Source: an uncultured Eubacteriales bacterium (GTDB lineage: Bacteria; Bacillota; Clostridia; Oscillospirales; Oscillospiraceae). Taken from it: a stretch of 64,000 nt of DNA. The stretch is from contig UQUO01000004.1 of NCBI GenBank assembly GCA_900544295.1, positions 101,017 to 165,016 on the forward strand, in the 5' to 3' direction. The position numbers were made by a program, and so were the translations under genes. Positions within the stretch are counted from its first letter, which is position 1; the number at the start of each line of letters is the position of its first letter. This document shows, one piece after another, positions 8,155-15,586 of this stretch. Under the pieces are notes generated by a model, which saw nothing but the letters and a program-made list of their open reading frames with translations, was not told the DNA's origin and searched no databases.

Positions 8155-8776
8155 ATCAATGAAAAAGATGGAGATGTATGGATTTAATTGGATGGAGTTC
8201 GTTATCTCTGTACCCTCTCCACTCTACATAATGACTTCATATAAAAGCAATGGACAGCCTAACGCTTGTATGCAGTCATGGACAACATTTACGGGGGGAA
8301 AAAGTGGCTACTTTGCAATTGTTTCCGCTGTCAGCAAATATGGACATTTATATCAAACAATTCATGAAACAGGTGAAGCTGTCATCAATTTCATGTCTGC
8401 CGATTTGTATGATAAGTGTATGTCAACCTGTAAAAATAACAATTTTGAAATAGATGAAATTAAAGCCGCCGGTTTGACTTCGGTTAAAGCAGAAATGGTG
8501 AATGCTCCTCTGATTGATGAATGCTTTATGAATCTGGAATGTCGCTTCAAATGGGAGAAAGAAATTGTCGAGGGTGACGACTATGTTTTGGTGTGTCTCG
8601 AAATCGTTAGAGTACATATTGATGAAAGACATATGGATGAGAACGATCTTGGAAGGACGGGAGAAACGGGAATTCTTTACAATATTCATCATCCTATCAA
8701 TCCTGAGAATTTCAATGGGACAGCCCATGATTATGTCGGTACTGTAAAAAAGATACGGGATTATAACGAGTATTGA
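8126..8776 (+). CDS. Flavin reductase-like FMN-binding protein
   Basis: A 216-residue protein of the flavin-reductase-like split-barrel family (PF01613 type). The SPLYIMTSYKSNGQPNACMQSWTTF segment is the characteristic flavin-binding strand-loop, and the later GHLYQTIHETGEAVINF and GDDYVLVCLEIVRVHID segments are also typical. Such proteins reduce FMN with NAD(P)H or act as FMN-binding oxidoreductases in the cytosol. ATG 8126 is chosen over 8114 because TGGAGG precedes it. A TATAAT box at 8085-8090 lies inside the disrupted sigma gene, so the block carries its own promoter. It is AT-rich and lies within conjugative-element relics, suggesting cargo acquired by transfer. Confidence 0.82.
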   Translation: MKKKYSTLPESMKKMEMYGFNWMEFVISVPSPLYIMTSYKSNGQPNACMQSWTTFTGGKSGYFAIVSAVSKYGHLYQTIHETGEAVINFMSADLYDKCMSTCKNNNFEIDEIKAAGLTSVKAEMVNAPLIDECFMNLECRFKWEKEIVEGDDYVLVCLEIVRVHIDERHMDENDLGRTGETGILYNIHHPINPENFNGTAHDYVGTVKKIRDYNEY

Positions 8777-8892
8777 GAGATGTGTTTTTGTGATATATAG
8801 GCGATACAATTCCTGTTTATCGAGCCATCCATCATCGGGCCACCCTGACCCGAACTTTCAAAACTGAATACCAGCCGCCACCGGCGACCAGC

Positions 8893-8930
8893 AAAAGCAG
8901 TAAGTCTGAAAAAGATTTGCTGCTTTTTTT
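8893..8930 (+). terminator. Intrinsic terminator
   Basis: AAAAGCAG / CTGCTTTT stem with a 19-nt loop, followed directly by a T-run to 8930. It lies about 115 bases after the flavin reductase stop and before the hairpin-rich mobilisation region. Confidence 0.6.
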
Positions 8931-9204
8931 GTTGCCCGTTTGACTTCCCGGCCATTTAGCCCCTTGCCAGGTGTAGTAGTGAATGAGGGAGGAAATTTTC
9001 CTGCCCCGCCGGTTGCCAAAATCCTGTTTCCTGGATTACTAAGGCAAAAGAAAATTTGAGAAATCCCCGTTCAGCGGGTAGCTGGCGGCCTTTCAAATGT
9101 ATCTTTGGCGAAAGGAAAAAAGGCCGCGCACAGCGGGCTGAAAGCCCCGCCCTGTTCGCTCTATGTACGGAAAAGCCCGGACAGGGCCAGTCTGCGGCTT
9201 ACTT

Positions 9205-9295
9205 AGAGCAAGTTTCTACCACGGTGCCAAAATCCGCAATTCTGCGGTTTTGCCCCTCGCGGGAAACTTGTTGGGGAGTGCCTTCCCCAAACCCT
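9205..9295. other. Hairpin-rich region, candidate oriT of the mobilisation module
   Basis: The gene-free stretch 8780-9419 precedes mobC and a relaxase gene, which is the usual place of oriT in Tn1549-like elements. Visible structures are CAAGTTTC at 9209-9216 against GAAACTTG at 9263-9270, a small CCGCAATTCTGCGG hairpin between them (9234-9247) and the palindrome TTGGGGAG-TGCC-TTCCCCAA at 9271-9290. Nested inverted repeats next to a MobC gene are what an oriT recognised by this relaxase class looks like. No nick site can be confirmed without comparison. Short open frames across this region have no codon support. Confidence 0.45.
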
Positions 9296-9419
9296 GCTAT
9301 GGCGGCTTGCGCCGCAAAAATATTTCCGTCCGGCAGGCCATTTTTTTGCGAGAACTGCCCCGGAAATACCTAACAGACCAGCCTATTTTTTGTGATAAGT
9401 GAAAGGAGGTTTACAGCCC

Positions 9420-9818
9420 ATGCCGAAGCGATACAACACACCCCACCGCAGCCGCGTTGTGAAAACCCGGCTGTCCGAAGAAGAATACGCCGACTTCACA
9501 GCGCGGCTTGCGCCCTATGGTATCAGCCAGTCCGAATTTCTCCGGCAGGCGATACGGCGGGCGACTATACGCCCCGTTATCCATGTGTCGGCGGTCAATG
9601 ATGAACTGCTCTCCGCTGTTGGAAAGCTGACCGCCGAGTACGGCAGGATCGGCGGCAACCTCAACCAGATTGCCCGGTATCTGAACGAGTACGGCGTACC
9701 CTATAACGCGCTGTCCGGCGAGGTACGCGCCGCCATAGCCGACCTTGCCACCCTCAAGTATGAAGTCCTCAAGAAAGTAGGTGACGCGGTTGGCAACACT
9801 CAAGCATATCAACTCTAA
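9420..9818 (+). CDS. mobC: MobC-like mobilisation (relaxosome) protein
   Basis: A 132-residue protein from ATG 9420 with GAAAGGAGG 12 bases upstream. It has a basic N-terminus, a ribbon-helix-helix-like segment (KTRLSEEEYADFTARLAPYG, then SQSEFLRQAIRR) and the MobC hallmark motif GRIGGNLNQIARYLNEYG. MobC proteins bind oriT and help the relaxase open the DNA strands. The gene overlaps the relaxase gene by 38 bases, the usual arrangement. MobC itself looks intact, but its relaxase partner is truncated, so the module is probably non-functional alone. Confidence 0.85.
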   Translation: MPKRYNTPHRSRVVKTRLSEEEYADFTARLAPYGISQSEFLRQAIRRATIRPVIHVSAVNDELLSAVGKLTAEYGRIGGNLNQIARYLNEYGVPYNALSGEVRAAIADLATLKYEVLKKVGDAVGNTQAYQL

Positions 9819-10740
9819 AAACGCCGACTACGGAGCCGCCGAGCAATATCTTCTCTTTGAGCATGACGAGTTTACCATGAAGCCCGTCCTTGATGAAACC
9901 GGCAGGCTTATCCCCCGCGAGGACTACCGGCTGTCCACGCTGAACTGCGGCGGGGAGGATTTTGCCGTTGCCTGTATGCGGGCAAATCTCCGCTACGGGA
10001 AGAACCAGCAGCGGGAAGATGTGAAAAGCCACCACTATATCATCAGCTTTGACCCACGGGACGGCCCGGACAACGGCTTGACCGTAGACCGGGCGCAGGC
10101 ATTGGGGGAGCAATTCTGTAAAGAGCATTTCCCCGGCCACCAAGCCCTTGTATGCACCCACCCGGACGGGCATAACCACAGCGGCAACATCCATGTGCAT
10201 ATCGTCATTAACAGCCTGCGGATTGAGGAAGTGCCGTTCCTGCCCTACATGGACAGGCCAGCCGATACGAAAGCCGGTTGCAAGCACCGCTGTACCGACG
10301 CGGCCTTGCGCTACTTCAAGTCCGAAGTCATGGAAATGTGCCACCGGGAGGGGCTTTACCAAATCGACCTCTTGAACGGCAGCAAGAACCGCGTGACCGA
10401 CCGGGAGTATTGGGCGCAGAAAAAGGGACAGGCCGCGCTGGATATGCCCGCGCTGCGGCTGCAACGTCGTGACGGGCAAGAAGGGCTATTTCTGCGAGAG
10501 CAGCATCTGCCGCTTTGCACTCTGGACAGACAACAAGTTCCTCGCCGCCAAGCGCATCCGCCTGAGCAAGTCTCAGGCCGCCCAGCTCCTGCGAGACGGA
10601 CGGACACACATCAACGAGGTCTACTCCGCCAAACGCGACGCCTACTACCCCGCCGACCTCATCCTCAAGGACGACGGCGAGAGGGTGATCTACTGGCTGG
10701 ATTTTGGGAGGAAGGAAAAGTAAAACTCAGCTCACTTTAA
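9781..10740 (+). pseudogene. MobP/MobA-type relaxase, truncated and joined to foreign 3' sequence
   Basis: The frame starts at GTG 9781 (an alternative TTG is at 9790, giving the usual MATLKHINSKN start). It encodes a clear relaxase N-terminal domain: YGAAEQYLLFEHDEFT, the SHHYIISFDPRD strand and the HUH metal site THPDGHNHSGNIHVHIVINS. Homology to full-length relaxases, which run to 450-550 residues, continues to REYWAQKKGQAALD near 10442. It is then lost: the remaining codons read an overlapping topoisomerase fragment in the wrong frame. The C-terminal helicase-interacting/mobilisation region is therefore gone. The join fits a deletion inside an integrative element. Confidence 0.75.
10442..10723 (+). 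pseudogene. Type IA topoisomerase C-terminal zinc-ribbon fragment
   Basis: Shifted one base relative to the relaxase frame, this stretch encodes ICPRCGCNVVTGKKGYFCES, then SICRFALWTDNKFLAAKRI and the ending DLILKDDGERVIYWLDFG, stopping at TAA 10721-10723. The CPRC...CESSIC cysteine pairs and the FALW motif match the topoisomerase III-type zinc-ribbon C-terminus carried by Tn1549/CTn-like elements. No start codon or catalytic domain accompanies it. It is the 3' end of a deleted gene joined to the relaxase body. Confidence 0.6.
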
Positions 10741-10780
10741 CTAGGATAAACCACATCAACATAGAAAGGAGGCGGGCGCG

Positions 10781-12577
10781 ATGCCTGCTAAGGTGGACAC
10801 TTACCTTGACCTCGCCCGAGAGACTGCGCTGGGGCTGGCGGACAGCGTGGGCGCTTGGACGGCGTTTTTGGACACCTCATCGCGGCTGTACAAGTACCCG
10901 TTTCACGACCAGCTTATGATCCACGCCCAGCGGCCGGAGGCTACGGCCTGCGCGAGCTACGAGGTGTGGAACGATACCATGCGCCGCTATGTCCGGCGCG
11001 GCGCGAAGGGCATCGCGCTCTTGGACAACTCCGGCGATGCGCCGAAGCTCCGCTACGTCTTCGACATCTCCGACACCGGCACCCGGCGCAGCTCGCGCCC
11101 GTTCTCGCCGTGGGAAATAAACGACGGGAACCTCGCCGAAGTCCAGCTCGGCTTGCGGCAGGCATTCAACGCCGAGGGCGAGTGGCTCTCCAGCCAGCTT
11201 CAAGATGTGGCGCGCGACCTCGCCGAGATGTATTTCGACGCACACCGTCACGACATAGGCGGTATCGTTGACGGCTCATTGATGGCCGGGTATGATGAAG
11301 GCGAGCTGAGAGACAGCTTCAAAAAAGCCGCCTATGCCAGCACAGCCTACGCTCTGCTTAGTCGCTGCGGCTATGACCCGGCGGCGTACTTCGATGAGAC
11401 GGACTTTGCGTTCCTCAGTGAGTGGAATACGTCCGAGGCCGTGACCGCCCTTGGCACGGCGGTCAGCGAGAATACACACATGCATGGCGGAAAGAGCGTG
11501 GCTTCGGCGCTCAAGCTCCGCACGGGCTATGCGATGAACCCGGAGAAAACCGAAAACGGAAAACTTATCTCCGCGTTTGCCTGTGACCCACACACGGCGG
11601 ACGCGGAGTTTTTGCTGGCCAAGCGGCAGTATAAGCAATTCACGGGCCGCGAGCAGACGAGCGACGTCATAGCCTACCAGGTGCGCCAGTCCTTCAAGCC
11701 GGGCGAGATCACGGCGGAGGAAGCCAACCGCATCGGCGTGGAGTTCGCCGAGCGCTTCCTTAAGGGCAAACACGCCTACATCGTCTGCACCCACACTGAC
11801 CGCCGGCACATCCACAACCACATACTTTGGAACTCCACGACGCTCGACTGCCGGGGCAAATTCGACAACTTTTGGGGCAGCTCGCGGGCGGTGAGGGCGC
11901 TGAGCGACACGCTCTGCATCGAGCACGGGCTGTCCGTCGTCGAGACTCCGAAGCGCCGCGGCAAGAGCTACAACAAGTGGCTCGCGGAGCAGCGCCCGAG
12001 CCTGCTCATAGACATCCAGGCCAAGCTCTCCGAGGGCAAAGGCGCGGGCTATGAGCGCTGGGCGAAGGTGTTCAACCTTAAGCAGATGGCGCAGACCATA
12101 AACTTTCTCAAAGAGAACGGCGACATGGACTTTGACGAACTCTCACGCAGAGCCGAGGCCGCGAGCGAGAAGTGCAGCGCCCTGACTGAGAAGATGAAGG
12201 CGACGGAAGCGCGTATGTCCGAGGTCGAGGAGCTGAAAAAGCAGGTCATAAACTACCTGCGGACGCGGGAGGCCTTCCGCGCTTACAAAGCCTCTGGCTA
12301 CTCGAAACGGTATTTAGCCGAGCACGAGCAGGAGATACTTCTGCACCGTGCCGCGAAGAAGCACTTCAATGGCCGGGGCCTGAAGAAGCTGCCCACGGTC
12401 AAGGCTCTGCAAGCCGAGTACGCTGCCCTCTTTGCTGAAAAGCGAGCCACATACCCGGCATACCGCGAGGCCAGAGCCGAGATGAAAAAGCTGCTTACCT
12501 ACCGCGCCAACGCCGAGGCTATACTTGGTGGAAAGGAATGCATTGCTAATATGCCTTCTAAATACGGGCATAGATGA
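10781..12577 (+). CDS. Chimeric protein: ICE helicase/methylase N-terminus fused to relaxase
   Basis: A single uninterrupted 598-codon frame from ATG 10781 (AAAGGAGG upstream) made of two unrelated parts. Residues 1 to about 230 match the N-terminus of the very large helicase/DNA-methylase proteins of integrative elements (YKYPFHDQLMIHAQRPEATA, YVRRGAKGIALLD, LRYVFDISDTG), which normally exceed 2000 residues. From about residue 233 on it is a MobP-like relaxase lacking only its first few residues: GYAMNPEKTENGKLIS, RQSFKPGEITAEEANRIG, HUH site THTDRRHIHNHI and WGSSRAVRALSD. A coiled-coil tail rich in KxxE repeats follows. The join is in frame near 11475. It could still express a protein with a relaxase fold. 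Confidence 0.7.
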   Translation: MPAKVDTYLDLARETALGLADSVGAWTAFLDTSSRLYKYPFHDQLMIHAQRPEATACASYEVWNDTMRRYVRRGAKGIALLDNSGDAPKLRYVFDISDTGTRRSSRPFSPWEINDGNLAEVQLGLRQAFNAEGEWLSSQLQDVARDLAEMYFDAHRHDIGGIVDGSLMAGYDEGELRDSFKKAAYASTAYALLSRCGYDPAAYFDETDFAFLSEWNTSEAVTALGTAVSENTHMHGGKSVASALKLRTGYAMNPEKTENGKLISAFACDPHTADAEFLLAKRQYKQFTGREQTSDVIAYQVRQSFKPGEITAEEANRIGVEFAERFLKGKHAYIVCTHTDRRHIHNHILWNSTTLDCRGKFDNFWGSSRAVRALSDTLCIEHGLSVVETPKRRGKSYNKWLAEQRPSLLIDIQAKLSEGKGAGYERWAKVFNLKQMAQTINFLKENGDMDFDELSRRAEAASEKCSALTEKMKATEARMSEVEELKKQVINYLRTREAFRAYKASGYSKRYLAEHEQEILLHRAAKKHFNGRGLKKLPTVKALQAEYAALFAEKRATYPAYREARAEMKKLLTYRANAEAILGGKECIANMPSKYGHR

Positions 12578-12683
12578 AAGCGGTACACTTGTCATTTTAC
12601 ACAAGCAGTCATGTGCCTTCTGGTGCTAATATACAAAATCATTGTTTTAGCATCTGTGTTTTGTTTTAAATCGACGATTTCTC

Positions 12684-12714
12684 TTGACATATCACAAAGG
12701 TTATGTAATAAAAT
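12684..12714 (+). promoter_or_regulatory. Promoter of the LacI regulator gene
   Basis: TTGACA at 12684-12689 is a consensus -35. AATAAA (17-bp spacing) or TAAAAT (19-bp spacing) serves as the -10. Transcription would start inside or just before the operator at 12722-12736, which implies autorepression. Confidence 0.65.
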
Positions 12715-12721
12715 AGTTTTT

Positions 12722-12736
12722 GTAAAGCGCTTAACC
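12722..12736 (+). promoter_or_regulatory. LacI-family operator, copy 1 (autoregulatory)
   Basis: GTAAAGCGCTTAACC, a near-palindrome centred on GCGC with the central CG step typical of LacI/CcpA-family operators. The exact reverse complement occurs at 15514-15528, before the solute-binding protein gene. Its position at the predicted start of transcription of the regulator gene fits autorepression. Confidence 0.75.
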
Positions 12737-12758
12737 AAGCGCGACGGAGGGATTTGGG

Positions 12759-13796
12759 ATGAGCAGACGCGTCACAATCATGGATATTGCGAAGCGCGCA
12801 GGCGTGTCGCCGGCGTCTGTTTCAAACGTAATAAATGGAATTGACAAAGTTTCGGGAGCTACAAGGGAAAACATCCTTCACGTCATGCAAGAGCTCAATT
12901 ATCAGCCCAGCCTTGTGGCCCGCAGCCTGGCCAAGCGTCGCTCGGATATGCTCGGGCTGTTGCTGCCCATAACAGAGGAAGACAGCAGCGCAAGCCTTCT
13001 GCTTCGTGATAACCCCTTCTACGGCGAACTCGTCAGCGGCGTTGAGTTCGAGGCCGCAAAACTTGGCTATGACGTGCTCATAAAGGGCGTCAGGATGGGC
13101 GAGAGCTGCCGGGACTGGATACTCAAGCGCGACCTTGACGGCGCGATATTCATAGGCAACTATACGCACGTCATCTCCGAGGAGATGCAGGCTCTGGGCC
13201 GTCAGCTCGTACTCATAGATTCCTATGACGAGGGCACCCAGCTGCACTCCACCGTCGGCATCGACGACCAGCAGGGCGGTTACGATGCGACGCGGCTGAT
13301 GATTGACTGCGGACACAAAAGCATTGCTATCGCTGCATCAAACATCACCGTTGACGGTGCTATACATCGGCGCTACAAGGGTTATGTGAAGGCCATGACC
13401 GAGGCCGGTCTGGACGCCGAAAGCTTTATATTCCAGGACGCTCTCAGTTTCGGCGGCGGGTATAACATAGGGAAGGCGCTGCTGGAGCGCCCGGAAATAA
13501 CGGCAGTATTCGCCGCAGCGGACATAGTGGCTTTCGGCATACTCAAGGCTTTTTACGAGGCCGGGCGCGTCATCCCGCGCGACCTGTCTATCGTCGGCTT
13601 CGACAACACAAAGGAGTGCGAGTACTCCATGCCCGCTCTCAGTTCCGTAGCCCAGTTTGCGTATGACAGGGGACGTATCACGGTGCAGAAGGTAGTACAG
13701 GCCATCAACGACCCGGGCGCGGAAATAGAAAACATCATCATGCCGGTGGAGCTGATAGAGCGCGACTCTGTCGCCCCTCCCCACGAAAGGAGCTGA
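12759..13796 (+). CDS. LacI-family repressor of the maltodextrin/starch locus
   Basis: A 345-residue regulator. Residues 5-27 are the canonical LacI helix-turn-helix and hinge (TIMDIAKRAGVSPASVSNVI), followed by a periplasmic-binding-protein-like effector domain with DDQQGGYDATRLMIDCGH and DLSIVGFDNT motifs. ATG 12759 follows GGAGGGA. Two identical operators, one before its own gene and one before the solute-binding protein gene, make it the likely specific regulator of the whole cluster. The inducer is presumably maltose or a maltodextrin, by analogy with MalR-type regulators. That is inference from the GH13, GH31 and CGTase genes downstream. The next gene begins 8 bases after its stop. Confidence 0.9.
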   Translation: MSRRVTIMDIAKRAGVSPASVSNVINGIDKVSGATRENILHVMQELNYQPSLVARSLAKRRSDMLGLLLPITEEDSSASLLLRDNPFYGELVSGVEFEAAKLGYDVLIKGVRMGESCRDWILKRDLDGAIFIGNYTHVISEEMQALGRQLVLIDSYDEGTQLHSTVGIDDQQGGYDATRLMIDCGHKSIAIAASNITVDGAIHRRYKGYVKAMTEAGLDAESFIFQDALSFGGGYNIGKALLERPEITAVFAAADIVAFGILKAFYEAGRVIPRDLSIVGFDNTKECEYSMPALSSVAQFAYDRGRITVQKVVQAINDPGAEIENIIMPVELIERDSVAPPHERS

Positions 13797-13804
13797 ATGC
13801 CCAT

Positions 13805-15490
13805 TTGAAGAAAGAGGCGATATTCCATCGCACATACTCCGAGTACAGCTTTGCCGAAGCTACGGACCTGGTCGTCATACGACTAAGGGCAGCCAAGGCT
13901 GACCTCGAAAGCTGTACGCTCTGCTTTGGCGACAGGATGGAGCCGAAAAGTCCCATCTCCATTACGGAGGCGGAAATGACGCTGCGCTTTTCAGACGCGC
14001 TGTTTGACTATTTCGAGGTAGAGATAGACCCAGGCGTCACGCGGCTGTGTTATTATTTCCGGCTGAGCTCCGGCGGTGAAACGTTGTATTATTATAGCGA
14101 CTGCTTCCATGAACAGCCCGAGGAAAACCGCCAGCTATACTACAACTTCCACTACATACGCAGCGAGGACATGGACTCCGTGCCGGACTGGTGGAGGAAG
14201 GCTGTGGTATATCAGATCTTCCCAGACAGCTTTGCCAGCTCGCGCCGCCGCATCTCCTGCGAGTGCCGCGTCGAACACCTGCCCGACGGGCGGGCCTGTG
14301 CATCTAAGCTCGGCGGAACGCTGCGGGGCGTGACGGAGAATCTGGACTACATAGCTTCTCTCGGCTTCAACTGCATCTACCTGACGCCGATTTTTGCCGC
14401 CAACAGCCCGCACAAGTATGACACCATCGACTACTTTGAGATCGACCCCTGTTTCGGCAGCAAGGATGAGCTCCGCCGCTTGGTCTCCGCCTGCCACGAG
14501 CGCGGGATGCGCCTCGTGCTCGACGGCGTTTTTAATCACAGCGGCCCGGACTTCTTCGCCTTCCGCGACCTGGTCGAAAACGGCGAGGGCTCGCGCTACA
14601 GGAACTGGTATTATCCCAAGTCCTACCCACTGGATGCCTCTTCCCTGCCGAACTACGAGTGCTTTGCCTATGTCGGGAGCATGCCCAAGCTCAACACAGG
14701 CAATCCGGAGACGGCTCGATACCTCATAGACGTGGGCCTGTACTGGATAAGGGAGTTCGACATCGACGGCTGGAGGCTGGACGTGGCAAACGAGATTAAC
14801 CACGACTTTTGGCGCGCCTTCCGCCGCGAGGTCCGTGCACTCAAACCCGACGCAGTGCTCATAGGAGAGATCTGGGATGACGCCCGTTCCTTCCTCGATG
14901 GAGAGCAGTTCGATTCGGCCATGAATTACAACCTCACCTTTGCCATCGACGACTTTTTCGCCTATGGCAGGCTCAGCGCCCGGGAGTTCATGCAGCGGGT
15001 CCAGCAGCTGCTGGTACGCTACCGGCGTCGCATACAGCAGGCGCAGCTCAATCTCATCGACAGCCACGATGTTCCGCGCTTCCTCACCAAGTGCGGCGGG
15101 GATGAGCGTCGGCTCAGGCTGGCGGCGCTGTTCCTGTTCACCCATCCCGGCGTGCCTATGCTCTTCTACGGCGACGAGCGCGGGCTCTCCGGCCGGCATG
15201 AGTCAGAATACAGGCGGCCCATGGACTGGAGCGGCGGCGAGTGCCCGCTTTCGGACTTTATCCGGGAGGCCGCGGAGCTCCGGTACAGACACGTCAAGGC
15301 CATCCAATACGGCTGGCGCGAGCTCTTTTCCGACGAGAGGGCGCTGGCATATGAGGCGGAGCTGAACGGCCACGGCTTCACGATAGCCATGAACGTCTCC
15401 GAGGCCCCAAGAACGATAGAGCTCCAGGCGGGAGCCGGAAATACGAGCATCGAACTTGAAGCAATGTCCGCAAAAATTCTCGAATATTGA
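13805..15490 (+). CDS. Intracellular GH13 glycosidase (cyclomaltodextrinase/neopullulanase type)
   Basis: A 561-residue protein without a signal peptide. An N-terminal beta-sandwich of about 115 residues precedes a catalytic barrel carrying all four GH13 regions: DGVFNH (near 240), GWRLDVANE with the nucleophile Asp (near 325), GEIWDD with the acid/base Glu (near 354) and IDSHDV (near 420). This architecture belongs to the GH13_20-like enzymes that open cyclodextrins and cut maltodextrins in the cytoplasm. Translation starts at TTG 13805: the ATG at 13797 is followed after two codons by TGA, so it cannot be used, and AAAGGAG lies upstream. It is co-transcribed with the LacI gene. Confidence 0.88.
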   Translation: MKKEAIFHRTYSEYSFAEATDLVVIRLRAAKADLESCTLCFGDRMEPKSPISITEAEMTLRFSDALFDYFEVEIDPGVTRLCYYFRLSSGGETLYYYSDCFHEQPEENRQLYYNFHYIRSEDMDSVPDWWRKAVVYQIFPDSFASSRRRISCECRVEHLPDGRACASKLGGTLRGVTENLDYIASLGFNCIYLTPIFAANSPHKYDTIDYFEIDPCFGSKDELRRLVSACHERGMRLVLDGVFNHSGPDFFAFRDLVENGEGSRYRNWYYPKSYPLDASSLPNYECFAYVGSMPKLNTGNPETARYLIDVGLYWIREFDIDGWRLDVANEINHDFWRAFRREVRALKPDAVLIGEIWDDARSFLDGEQFDSAMNYNLTFAIDDFFAYGRLSAREFMQRVQQLLVRYRRRIQQAQLNLIDSHDVPRFLTKCGGDERRLRLAALFLFTHPGVPMLFYGDERGLSGRHESEYRRPMDWSGGECPLSDFIREAAELRYRHVKAIQYGWRELFSDERALAYEAELNGHGFTIAMNVSEAPRTIELQAGAGNTSIELEAMSAKILEY

Positions 15491-15513
15491 CGGCATTGCG
15501 ATTTTTTGTCCTA

Positions 15514-15528
15514 GGTTAAGCGCTTTAC
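15514..15528 (-). promoter_or_regulatory. LacI-family operator, copy 2 (transport/enzyme operon)
   Basis: GGTTAAGCGCTTTAC, the exact reverse complement of the operator at 12722-12736. It lies in the 96-base gap between the GH13 gene and the solute-binding protein gene, so the repressor controls the transport genes from here. I could not fix a convincing -35/-10 pair around it. Confidence 0.75.
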
Positions 15529-15586
15529 TTGCAGCTATTGGCAAATCAGCCGAACGAATAAATTCAAAAAGGAAAGGAAGAAAAAC

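Noticed and set aside
9056..9402. Short open frames of 79-105 codons between the flavin reductase and mobC genes.
   Set aside because: They cross the inverted repeats of the oriT-like region, have no ribosome sites and show no protein-like pattern.
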